Shown one piece after another: positions 27,131 through 34,148 of a stretch of DNA of 64,000 nt (position 1 is the stretch's first letter; every line of letters begins with the position of its first letter). The notes beneath the pieces were generated by a model, which was not told the DNA's origin, did no database searches, and was given only the letters and a program-made list of their open reading frames with translations. The DNA is from Phycisphaerales bacterium. GTDB taxonomy: Bacteria; Planctomycetota; Phycisphaerae; Tepidisphaerales; Tepidisphaeraceae. The stretch covers positions 1 through 64,000 of the forward strand of contig JADYZN010000034.1 in assembly GCA_020853095.1 (NCBI GenBank). Reading direction: 5' to 3'. The position numbers and the translations under genes were made by a program.

Positions 27131-27273
27131 GGTTCGTCCTTTCGATAGGCAGTTATGATGAGCAACAACTGTGCCTGTTCATCCGGTTCAACAACGATCT
27201 CCCAATCGCAGTTCCCATGTCCACCATGATGGAGAATGCTTTTGCATGGACGTTCTCCTCCAACCTGATGCGA
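27127..27273 (-). pseudogene. DUF4258-like partner, N-terminally truncated
   Basis: Forty-eight sense codons follow an in-frame TGA (27276-27274). They include GHGNCDWEIVVEPDEQ and end AQLLLIITAYRKDEP, resembling the C-terminal half of DUF4258 proteins (W-E-I ... I-T-A-Y). No start codon is present in frame. A small ORF with a good ribosome site (GGAGG, then ATG at 27248) reads MQKHSPSWWTWELRLGD in another frame and may be the old N-terminus displaced by a frameshift. It overlaps the DUF2283 start by four bases. Confidence 0.45.
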
Positions 27274-27280
27274 TCAAACA

Positions 27281-27323
27281 AAAATCCGGGACCGGCGGAT
27301 CGAACCGCCGGGTCCCGGATTTT
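27281..27323. terminator. Strong bidirectional hairpin terminator
   Basis: AAAATCCGGGACCGGCGG pairs with CCGCCGGGTCCCGGATTT across a 6-base loop (ATCGAA), with one bulged C and A/T tails on both sides. It closes the leftward gene at 27352-27897. Confidence 0.75.
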
Positions 27324-27351
27324 GATTGCTTGGGAACAATCCGCCGATTGA

Positions 27352-27897
27352 TTACGGAACCACCGGCTCGATCTCTTTGGAATCGCCGTCGGGGCAATTG
27401 ATCTTGGTCACGGCCTGCGCTTTCTGGAAGTCGGACATCTTGACCCAGGCGGTGTCGGGCGCGCCGGCGGGTTTGACTTCCATGCCGCTGAAGGTGAGAT
27501 CGCCCATCATCGGTCCGGGCGGGGGCATCGGCGGGCCGCCTTTGCCATCCTTGGACGCCGGCATGGCCTGTCGCATCTTTTCGATCTGGGCCTTGGCTTC
27601 GGGGGAGTAGCGTTCCAGGTGGCCGACAAATGCCTTGCCTCCCTTGCATCTGAACACCACCGCCCGCACCGCCTGCTTGCCCTCATGATCGAATGGCGGC
27701 AGTTTCTTGATGTCATCAGCGAACCACGTCGCCCCGTTGTCAACGGTGAAAAACGCCTGCGTGGGGATCGACCCGCGCGAATTGCCGCCAACAAGCTGCC
27801 AGATGATGAAAATCAAGGCCAGCACGATGACGCCAACCGTCACGCCAGTGGTGACTCCCTGATTCTGATTGAGTTTCTCGCGTATGCCCACGGTCAT
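27352..27897 (-). CDS. Membrane-anchored protein of unknown function
   Basis: A 181-residue protein with one transmembrane helix (about 16-37: TTGVTVGVIVLALIFIIWQLV) and an exported domain of about 140 residues. That domain contains FFTVDNGATWFADD, a CKGGKAFVGHLERYSPEAK segment, a Pro-rich stretch (GGPPMPPPGPMMGD) and a single C-terminal Cys. Similar small anchored proteins occur in Phycisphaerae, possibly linked to pseudopilin systems, but I cannot assign a function. It is transcribed alone and ended by the hairpin at 27281-27323. Confidence 0.6.
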   Translation of the reverse strand: MTVGIREKLNQNQGVTTGVTVGVIVLALIFIIWQLVGGNSRGSIPTQAFFTVDNGATWFADDIKKLPPFDHEGKQAVRAVVFRCKGGKAFVGHLERYSPEAKAQIEKMRQAMPASKDGKGGPPMPPPGPMMGDLTFSGMEVKPAGAPDTAWVKMSDFQKAQAVTKINCPDGDSKEIEPVVP

Positions 27898-28137
27898 CTC
27901 CTGTGGTTGAAGTGGTCGATCGATCCGTTTCGATCTTCGGGCGTTCGCATTTATGAAATGTGCGACGCCTCATCCATAAAATAATGAACTCCGTTCCTTC
28001 TGACAAGTCAATCATCGGTTCGGAACATGACAAAAATAGATGGATTTTCAGCGCTGCCTCATTTTTCGACTCCACTTACAGTGGATCCTGGCGTCATCGT
28101 ACGGATGATGACGCAACCCAAAAGAAAGGAGTTTGAT

Positions 28138-28392
28138 ATGAGCCGGATCAATGAAATGCCCCCCGAACAGGGCAAAGGCGAACCCAGCGCCGGCGAGCAT
28201 CTTCGACAGGCCGCCTCACAGGTCGGCGAACAGATTCGAGACCGGGCGGGCCATTATTACGAAGAAGGCCGGCAACGCGCCCGGGAATGGGAGCAACATC
28301 TTGAAAATTACGTCGTGGATCGACCGATCAAGTCGTTGCTCATCGCCGCGGGCATCGGCCTGGCGGTCGGTTTCCTGATGCGCAGGTCATGA
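28138..28392 (+). CDS. DUF883/ElaB-YqjD-like ribosome- or membrane-stress protein
   Basis: An 84-residue protein. It has an amphipathic helical region (about 20-60: EHLRQAASQVGEQIRDRAGH, then EEGRQRAREWEQHLENYV) and a C-terminal membrane helix (SLLIAAGIGLAVGFLMRR). This is the DUF883 layout of ElaB/YqjD, tail-anchored proteins that tether stationary-phase ribosomes to the membrane in E. coli. A strong ribosome site (AAAGGAG, 28125-28131) fixes the ATG at 28138. First of three genes that parallel the yqjD-yqjE-yqjK cluster. Confidence 0.7.
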   Translation: MSRINEMPPEQGKGEPSAGEHLRQAASQVGEQIRDRAGHYYEEGRQRAREWEQHLENYVVDRPIKSLLIAAGIGLAVGFLMRRS

Positions 28393-28473
28393 TACCTCCT
28401 CCGACGCAATCGGCTGGCGATGGGCGATGTTTTGCCCTCCCGCCGGCCGATTGCAACTTTTGAAGTTGCCAAG

Positions 28474-28956
28474 ATGCCATATTCAAGCGATCAAAGTCGC
28501 GATTTTGATCCTCAAGCGACTGCGGAGGATGACCGCGATGGCCAGGCCGACGGCGTCGGCCGGTTGGTTGGCGAGTTGAAGGAATTCGCCTCCTATTTCA
28601 TCTCCGCCAAGTGGGATGGCATCAAACTGTCCATCCGGCAGGTGGTCCTTTACTCGATTCTGATCCTGCTGGGTTTAATCATCGTCGCGGCGTTTGTGGT
28701 CATGGGCGTGGTGCTGCTGCTCGATGGCATGGCCGATGGGCTGGGGGTGCTGTTTGGGGGAAGGCCATGGCTGGGCAATCTGGTCGCCGGCGGCGTGTTG
28801 CTGGGGTTGCTGGCCTGCGGAACGATCCTGGGCATGAAGCGGTTCATGGCCAAGTCCAAACAAAAAACGGTCGAAAAATATGAATTCCGAAAAGATCAAC
28901 AACGCGCCCGATTCGGCCGGGATGTCAGGCATCGATCCGGCGAAGCAACCCGCTGA
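28474..28956 (+). CDS. Phage-holin-like (DUF1469/YqjE) membrane protein
   Basis: About 160 residues from the ATG at 28474; the frame is open from 28420. An acidic N-terminus precedes VGELKEFASYFISAKWDGIKL. Two membrane helices follow (YSILILLGLIIVAAFVVMGV and NLVAGGVLLGLLACGTILG) with a short loop, as in YqjE/DUF1469. The basic C-terminal tail (KSKQKTVEKYEFRKDQQRAR) overlaps the start of the next gene by 77 bases in another frame. It is part of the small membrane-stress cluster. Confidence 0.65.
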   Translation: MPYSSDQSRDFDPQATAEDDRDGQADGVGRLVGELKEFASYFISAKWDGIKLSIRQVVLYSILILLGLIIVAAFVVMGVVLLLDGMADGLGVLFGGRPWLGNLVAGGVLLGLLACGTILGMKRFMAKSKQKTVEKYEFRKDQQRARFGRDVRHRSGEATR

Positions 28957-29398
28957 ACCCCCGGATGCCCTGCCGCCCCGCTCTGAATCGCAGTTTCTGG
29001 CCGAACAGGCCCAGTTGGCCAGGGAAGCGATCGCTCGCACCTGGTCGGAGGTGAAAAATGATGTTTCCCGTCTGGCCGACCCGCGCAAGTTGACCCGGAA
29101 ACACCCGTGGAGCGCCTTGGGGATGGCCGCGGCGGCGGGGTTCGCGGCCGCCTGGCTTTCGGTGCCGACCAAGGAGGATCAGGCGATCCGCAGACTGGCC
29201 CGGATCGAACGGGCAATGAACCCAAGACCCGACCATTCCATTTTCAGGGGATTGGGGTCCGAAGCCCTGAAAATCCTCCGGCCGGCAATCATCTCGGCAT
29301 TGACGGCCGGATTGACCTCCATGACCTCCGATTCGAAATGTCAGGATGAATCGCCGGCCGATGACACCCCGGCCAGTGACCCCGGCGACGCCTCATAG
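28880..29398 (+). CDS. DUF883/YqjD-like protein with long soluble regions
   Basis: A 172-residue protein. A disordered Pro-rich N-terminus is followed by a helix (FLAEQAQLAREAIARTWSEV) and HPWSALGMAAAAGFAAAWL, a glycine/alanine-rich membrane segment typical of the DUF883 tail. It then continues about 80 residues further (IRRLARIERAMNPRP and ALKILRPAIISALTAGL), which is unusual because DUF883 proteins normally end at the helix. It overlaps the preceding gene by 77 bases, implying coupled translation. Confidence 0.55.
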   Translation: MNSEKINNAPDSAGMSGIDPAKQPAEPPDALPPRSESQFLAEQAQLAREAIARTWSEVKNDVSRLADPRKLTRKHPWSALGMAAAAGFAAAWLSVPTKEDQAIRRLARIERAMNPRPDHSIFRGLGSEALKILRPAIISALTAGLTSMTSDSKCQDESPADDTPASDPGDAS

Positions 29399-29536
29399 CC
29401 GTTGTGGATTTCCCCAATTTCCACATATCGGCCAAAAGCGATGTCGCGCATGAATTATTCGGTTGGCGATTTGACCCACGCGGGGTACTCTTCGTGATGA
29501 GCGTTGGTGTGCCTTCTTTTAGCCAGTGGGTGCCTC

Positions 29537-29734
29537 ATGTTGGTTCGTGTTGTTCGAGGATTGATGCTGGTCTGTTTCCTGGCCGGTTCATGGTCGGCGA
29601 CGCCGGCGCCCAAGGCATTGCCCACCGGCGAACAACCCCAGGCCCACGGCCTGCCTGAAGTTCGACTTCGCAAACTCCACTTGGTCCGCCCGGATTTGAT
29701 TCCCTATCCGATTGCGACGGAAGTCTATTGCTAA
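29537..29734 (+). CDS. Small secreted protein ending LHLVRPDLIPYPIATEVYC
   Basis: A 65-residue protein. It has a signal peptide (LVRVVRGLMLVCFLAGSWSA), a short Pro/Gly-rich linker, and a conspicuous C-terminus LHLVRPDLIPYPIATEVYC with a terminal Cys. The tail looks like a conserved motif rather than random sequence, and I believe similar tails occur on small planctomycete proteins, though I cannot check that here. The reading frame is open further upstream; the ATG at 29537 places the signal peptide at the N-terminus. Confidence 0.45.
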   Translation: MLVRVVRGLMLVCFLAGSWSATPAPKALPTGEQPQAHGLPEVRLRKLHLVRPDLIPYPIATEVYC

Positions 29735-29788
29735 CAATCATTTATAGATAATTCGCATCTGATTCGACAGAATCCAACATAAAAACAA

Positions 29789-29817
29789 TTGACGTATGAA
29801 GGGGAATGTGGAACAAT
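29789..29817 (+). promoter_or_regulatory. Promoter of the coiled-coil gene
   Basis: TTGACG (29789-29794), a 17-base spacer and AACAAT (29812-29817). It lies in an AT-rich stretch and points to the structured leader and gene at 29930. Confidence 0.45.
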
Positions 29818-29824
29818 TTGGCCA

Positions 29825-29929
29825 ACATGCCCATTGAATTGAGGCATGTCGGGCAAATCTGCCGAAGACACAGGATGTAAGGCGCGGTTGTTTCGCGCCA
29901 GGCAACTCTTACCGGAAAGGAGTCCGGAC
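29825..29929 (+). promoter_or_regulatory. Structured 5' leader with hairpins around the ribosome site
   Basis: Four potential hairpins lie in series: ACATGCC/GGCATGT (29825-29849), GGCA/TGCC (29852-29863), GGCGCG/CGCGCC with a 7-base loop (29881-29899), and CCGG/CCGG (29912-29927). The last one's loop is AAAGGAGT, the ribosome-binding site itself. The arrangement suggests translational control. I do not match it to a known riboswitch class. Confidence 0.4.
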
Positions 29930-30229
29930 ATGGCCAACGACACGGCATCACGCGAATCATCCCCAGCGGTGGCATTGTTTCAAAAAGCGCATCAGAAGAT
30001 GGTGACGTTGCAGCGGCTCGATGAGCAATTGGCCGCCCTGCTCGACCAGCGTAAAAAGCTTCAGGAAGAGCTGCGGGATGTGCAAAGCAACATCAACGAG
30101 GAGTTTGAGCGGGTGATGGCCGTCGCCGCCGAAGCCCCGATCAAGCTGCTGCAGGGCATCGCTCCCGAATCCCAGAACCATGGCAACAACGGTCGCACCC
30201 GGCTGAACCACGCCGAAGCCGCCGCCTGA
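29930..30229 (+). CDS. Small coiled-coil protein, unknown function
   Basis: A 99-residue soluble protein. Most of it (about 15-65) is a predicted coiled coil: FQKAHQKMVTLQRLDEQLAA, then QRKKLQEELRDVQSNINEEF. A low-complexity tail with Asn, His and Ala follows. The ribosome site AAAGGAG (29916-29922) fixes the ATG at 29930; the open frame from 29846 is leader sequence. It converges with the BMC-T gene. It may be a structural or adaptor protein. Confidence 0.6.
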   Translation: MANDTASRESSPAVALFQKAHQKMVTLQRLDEQLAALLDQRKKLQEELRDVQSNINEEFERVMAVAAEAPIKLLQGIAPESQNHGNNGRTRLNHAEAAA

Positions 30230-30269
30230 TTTGGACGGGATATTTTCCCCCACCCGATTCTCTCCGATC

Positions 30270-30295
30270 CCCTCTCCCGGCACGCCGGGGGAGGG
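30270..30295. repeat. REP-like palindrome between convergent genes
   Basis: CCCTCTCCCGGC (30270-30281) pairs with GCCGGGGGAGGG (30284-30295). Related CTCTCCC/GGGAGAGGG units occur at 34054-34148. It probably belongs to a dispersed palindromic repeat family and may also act as a terminator for both flanking genes. Confidence 0.5.
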
Positions 30296-30318
30296 CCAGG
30301 GAGGGGGCGTAAATTGAT

Positions 30319-30945
30319 TTACTTCGGCAGCAACCCCAGCACCCCTTCGCTGGGGCGGGCGATGATGTGGGCGGCGATCAGTTTGCCCAGGCCATCCACG
30401 CGGGATTTGCCGGCTTCGATGGCGGCTTTGACGGCCGCCACATCCCCCTTGATGATGACGGTGACGTAGCCGCCGCCGAGTTTTTCGCGGCCGACGACTT
30501 CGACCGACGCGGCTTTGCAGGCGGCGTCGATGGCTTCAAGCACCGCGGTCAGACCTTGTGTTTCGATCAAGCCCAGGGCGAACGATCCATTGCCATTCAC
30601 AGGTTTCTCCGTTGATGCCAAAGAGGGTTTCTTCGGCGAAAAGACGACATTGCATTCCATCAGGGGACTGAATTCCGGCGGCGCTTCGATCACCTTCCAC
30701 GCCTTTTGGTCCGGCGACAACAGCGCCTTGGCCACGCACGAGGCTTTGAGCCGGTGGGCCATTTCGATGGCGGCCGACACCGAGGTGTTGACCGCCGCCG
30801 AATCGCCGCGCAGTTTCATGCACGCACCCAGCAGGTCGTTCAATTCGACCTGTTCCAACACGACGTCGGCGGCTTTTTCGGCGGCATCCAGCACCGCCAT
30901 CGACGCCGCCCAGCCGTGAACTTCGATCAGTGCCAGGGATTGCAT
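30319..30945 (-). CDS. Bacterial microcompartment shell protein with two BMC domains (BMC-T)
   Basis: A 208-residue tandem-domain shell protein that would form pseudohexameric trimers in a microcompartment facet. Domain 2 (about 120-205) is a textbook BMC domain: ALGLIETQGLTAVLEAIDA, KLGGGYVTVIIKGDVAAVKA, and IIARPSEGVL at the end. Domain 1 (about 1-85: SLALIEVHGWAASMAVLDAA, KLRGDSAAVNTSVSAA) is more diverged. Its SPDQKAWKV insert leads to a linker of about 35 residues. No other shell genes (BMC-H or BMC-P) are nearby. It is directly downstream (19 bases) of an aldolase gene with a possible targeting peptide. Confidence 0.9.
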   Translation of the reverse strand: MQSLALIEVHGWAASMAVLDAAEKAADVVLEQVELNDLLGACMKLRGDSAAVNTSVSAAIEMAHRLKASCVAKALLSPDQKAWKVIEAPPEFSPLMECNVVFSPKKPSLASTEKPVNGNGSFALGLIETQGLTAVLEAIDAACKAASVEVVGREKLGGGYVTVIIKGDVAAVKAAIEAGKSRVDGLGKLIAAHIIARPSEGVLGLLPK

Positions 30946-30963
30946 GGGAATGGGTGAAGAAAA

Positions 30964-31977
30964 TTAAAAAACGCCTTTTTCACGCAATTGCCGCATGACC
31001 GCCTCGGCCACCTGGGCGACGCGGTCGCGCTGGATGTTTCCGGTCCGCAGGGCACATCCTTCTTCGGGGGAATCGGCATAACCCCAGTCGGCCAGGATGC
31101 ATTGCAGAACACCCTGCAATGCGTCGATGTCGATGCGCTGCGATTCGCTCATGGGTTGGCGGCTGTTGCCAAAATCAAAGCCGCGCAACTGGACCGCCGC
31201 ACGGAATCCTTCGGGGAAGTCGGCCGAGTAAAGCATCGTGTCGAACAACTCCAGCAATCGAAGCTGGATGGCGCGGGCCTGATCGAGCTGGCCGGATTTG
31301 GTCAAATCCCACATCTTGCGGGTGACTTCGGGGACGATACCACTGGTTGCGTTGGTTCCGCCATCGACCCCCATGATGAGCATGGGAACCAGCACCGCTT
31401 CCCAGCCGGTGAGGAAGGAAAAGTCCGGCCGGGCCGGCAGCACGGATGCCATCATCCGCAGCATGAAGCCCATGTCGCCCGAAGAATCCTTGATCCCGAT
31501 GACGCGCGGAAATTCCGCCAGTCGGCGGATCGTCGGGACATCGATCGGGCTGGCGAACATCGGGATGTTGTAGAGCGTGACGTCGATCGGGCTGTTGAGG
31601 GCGATTTCGCGGAAATAGGCGTAAACGCTGTCGGGCGAGAGGCGGTAGTAAAACGGGCTGACGATGGCCACGGCGCGGGCGCCATATTCGTAATAGGCTT
31701 CGCAGGCGGCGATGGTCTCCTTGACGTTGGCCTCGGCCGCCCCGGCCAGGATCGGCACGCGACCGCGGGTCTGATCGCAGACAATGCGGATGATCCGACG
31801 GCGTTCCTCGGCCGTAAAACGGGTGAATTCGCCGGTGGAACCGTTGGGATACAGCCCATGAACCCCCTTGGCGATCAACCAGTCGATGTATCGTCGAAAT
31901 TCGGTTTCGTTGATCTGGCCGCGACTGTCCAGCGGCACGAGATTGGGGGTGAAAATGCCTTGTAATTTGCTCGCCAT
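30964..31977 (-). CDS. DapA/NanA-family class I aldolase with C-terminal helical extension
   Basis: A 337-residue TIM-barrel lyase or synthase of the dihydrodipicolinate synthase/N-acetylneuraminate lyase superfamily. It has the substrate motif NGSTGEF, the catalytic Tyr in LYNIPMF and the Schiff-base Lys in [10 protein letters not shown]. Family members usually end near residue 300. Here a linker of about 20 residues and an amphipathic helix, [18 protein letters not shown], are added, resembling BMC encapsulation peptides. The ATG at 31977 gives the normal N-terminus. Its place directly before a BMC-T gene supports packaging. The substrate is unknown; a housekeeping DapA role is possible. 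Confidence 0.85.
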   Translation of the reverse strand: MASKLQGIFTPNLVPLDSRGQINETEFRRYIDWLIAKGVHGLYPNGSTGEFTRFTAEERRRIIRIVCDQTRGRVPILAGAAEANVKETIAACEAYYEYGARAVAIVSPFYYRLSPDSVYAYFREIALNSPIDVTLYNIPMFASPIDVPTIRRLAEFPRVIGIKDSSGDMGFMLRMMASVLPARPDFSFLTGWEAVLVPMLIMGVDGGTNATSGIVPEVTRKMWDLTKSGQLDQARAIQLRLLELFDTMLYSADFPEGFRAAVQLRGFDFGNSRQPMSESQRIDIDALQGVLQCILADWGYADSPEEGCALRTGNIQRDRVAQVAEAVMRQLREKGVF

Positions 31978-32075
31978 GGAACAAATTACAGTACAAAGTT
32001 CGCGGCTTATCCGCAAATATGAGCCGGATTGCGGATCGCTTTGTTTTTCGATTCCCTTGGCGTACTGTAAATCCG

Positions 32076-33182
32076 ATGAACGTGAAGCTATTGGACCTTG
32101 TGCCGCAGTACGCCCCGTTGCGGGAGGAGATCCGCCGGGCGATGGACCAGGTGTGCGATGAGCAGTCGCTGATTCTCGGTCCCCACGTTGAGCGGTTTGA
32201 GAAGAAACTGGCGGATTATTGTCAGACCCGGCACGCCATCGGCGTTTCCAGCGGGACCGACGCGATTTTGTGCGCGTTGATGGCGCTGGGCATTGGCGGC
32301 GGCGATGAGGTCATCTGTCCGAGTTTCACGTTTTTCGCGACGGCCGGCTGCATCGCCCGGCTGGGGGCCAGGCCGGTCTTCGCGGAGATCGACCCACGGA
32401 CGTTCAACATCGACCCGGCCGACATCGAACGGCGGATCACGCCGCGCACCAAGGCGATTTTGCCGGTTCATCTGTTCGGGCAGATGGCGGACATGGAGCG
32501 GATCAACGAGATTGCCCGTCGGCACAACCTGGCGGTGATCGAAGACGCCGCGCAGGCGATCGGCGCCCGCCGTCAAAACCGCGCCGCCTGTTCGTGGGGA
32601 TTGGCCGGATGCCTGAGTTTTTATCCCACCAAAAATCTGGGTGCGTTTGGGGATGCCGGGGCGATCTGCACCAATGATGATGATCTGGCGGCGCGATGCC
32701 GCAAGTTGCGCGTGCATGGGTCGGGCCACACCTATTACCACGAAATGATCGGCGGGATGTTCCGGCTGGCGGCGATCCAGGCGGCGGTGCTGGAGGTCAA
32801 ACTCAAATATCTCGATGACTGGCACGAACAGCGCCGGCGCAACGCGGCCTTGTATGACCAGTTGCTGGCCGGCAGCGCCATCGCCACCCCCGCCATCGAG
32901 CCTGGAAACGTCAGCATTTACAACCAGTATTGCATCCGAATCGCCAACCGCGACCACATCAAACAGAAACTGGCGGACAAAGGCGTCGGCAGCGCGATTT
33001 ATTATCCCCTGCCGCTGCATTTGCAGCCCTGTTTCGCTTATCTGAGTGGCCGGGAAGGGGACCTGCCGGTGACGGAACAAACCTGTCGGGAAATCCTGGC
33101 GCTGCCGATCTATCCGGAGCTGCCCCAAGAGCAATTGCGATACGTCGCCGGGGCGTTGCTGGAGGCCGTCAACGTCCGATAA
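32076..33182 (+). CDS. DegT/DnrJ/EryC1/StrS aminotransferase, sugar-nucleotide type
   Basis: A 368-residue PLP enzyme. The N-terminus is [47 protein letters not shown] and [10 protein letters not shown] are family motifs, and the PLP Lys lies in [15 protein letters not shown]. Such enzymes transaminate 3- or 4-keto sugar nucleotides for surface polysaccharide. The frame is open upstream, but the ATG at 32076 matches the family start. It diverges from the aldolase gene; no sugar-nucleotide dehydratase is adjacent. Confidence 0.9.
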   Translation: MNVKLLDLVPQYAPLREEIRRAMDQVCDEQSLILGPHVERFEKKLADYCQTRHAIGVSSGTDAILCALMALGIGGGDEVICPSFTFFATAGCIARLGARPVFAEIDPRTFNIDPADIERRITPRTKAILPVHLFGQMADMERINEIARRHNLAVIEDAAQAIGARRQNRAACSWGLAGCLSFYPTKNLGAFGDAGAICTNDDDLAARCRKLRVHGSGHTYYHEMIGGMFRLAAIQAAVLEVKLKYLDDWHEQRRRNAALYDQLLAGSAIATPAIEPGNVSIYNQYCIRIANRDHIKQKLADKGVGSAIYYPLPLHLQPCFAYLSGREGDLPVTEQTCREILALPIYPELPQEQLRYVAGALLEAVNVR

Positions 33183-33240
33183 AGACCACCGCGACAGAAC
33201 AGTTCGGTTCGATCAAGCGTCGGGCCATCTTGCGCCGATA

Positions 33241-34077
33241 GTGGATCAGGTGAGTGAGTCCCCATCGCAAATTTCAACCCTTGAAGCGGCCATCACCGAC
33301 CAGCTCGCGGCGGCACAGGAACAACTGGACGATCTTCGCCAGCAACTGACCGAATCCCAACGGCTGGCAACCATCGGCACGATCGCGGCCGTCATCGCGC
33401 ACGAATTCAACAACCTGCTGACGCCCATCGTCAGCTATTCGCAATTCGCCCTGCAAAGCGCCCAAAGCGAGTCGCCCGATCTGGAACTGATCAAGAAGGC
33501 ACTTTCCAAAGCATTCCAGAGTTCGTCAAAAGCAGGCAAAATCTGTCAGTCGATGCTGGGGCTGGCGCGGGGGGAGTGCAGCGTCGGCGTGGTCCCGGTG
33601 CAGAAGATCATCGACGAGGTTCTGCTGGTGATGGCGCGCGACCCGCAAAAGGATGGCGTTGCGCTGCGCGTGCAGGTGCAGCCGGATTTGATGATCAACG
33701 GCGATGGGGTGCAACTGGAACAGGTACTGCTGAATCTGCTGATCAACGCCCGGCAGGCAATGCTGGGACGGGGAGGATCGTTGACGATCAAGGCATCGTT
33801 GAACGAATCGGCCGACGAGGTGCGGCTTCAGGTGATCGACACCGGGCCGGGAATTCCTGAAAAGCTGCTGACGAAAATTTTTGAGCCGTTTTTCACCACC
33901 AAGGGAACCGCCCGCCGGGGCGAACCCAAGGGGACGGGGCTGGGGCTGTCGATCTGCAAGGAGATCGTCGAACGCCACAACGGCCGGATCGACGTTGCCA
34001 GCGAGGTGGGCAAGGGGACGACGTTTACGCTCAATTTTCCCGCGGCACTTGCCACCTCACCTTCGGGGAGAGGGTAG
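33241..34077 (+). CDS. Soluble NtrB-type sensor histidine kinase
   Basis: A 278-residue kinase without membrane helices or a recognisable PAS domain. A coiled-coil N-terminus (LAAAQEQLDDLRQQLTESQR) leads to the H-box IAHEFNNLLTPIVSY with the phosphorylated His. The N-box (NLLINARQAML), G1 (DTGPGIP), F-box (FEPFFTTK) and G2 (GTGLGLSICKEIV) are complete. No response regulator is adjacent, so it is an orphan here. The start is GTG at 33241. The last residues (ATSPSGRG) derive from a REP-like repeat unit. Confidence 0.9.
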   Translation: MDQVSESPSQISTLEAAITDQLAAAQEQLDDLRQQLTESQRLATIGTIAAVIAHEFNNLLTPIVSYSQFALQSAQSESPDLELIKKALSKAFQSSSKAGKICQSMLGLARGECSVGVVPVQKIIDEVLLVMARDPQKDGVALRVQVQPDLMINGDGVQLEQVLLNLLINARQAMLGRGGSLTIKASLNESADEVRLQVIDTGPGIPEKLLTKIFEPFFTTKGTARRGEPKGTGLGLSICKEIVERHNGRIDVASEVGKGTTFTLNFPAALATSPSGRG

Positions 34078-34148
34078 GCATGGCATCCATTATCGATTCG
34101 TAAAACAACAGACCCTCACCCCATCACTCTCCCGGCGGGAGAGGGTGT
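34054..34148. repeat. REP-like CTCTCCC/GGGAGAGGG repeat cluster at convergent gene ends
   Basis: One unit (CCTCACCTTCGGGGAGAGGG, 34055-34074) ends the kinase gene. A second, a CTCACCCCATCACTCTCCC arm facing GGGAGAGGGTG (34116-34147), forms the end of the opposite gene. Together they provide stop codons and tails for both genes and probably a shared terminator. Confidence 0.5.

Noticed and set aside
27281-27323. GGTTCGATCC-like motif (minus strand) suggesting a tRNA T-arm
   Set aside because: It is the loop of a symmetrical terminator hairpin; no acceptor, D or anticodon arms can be drawn.
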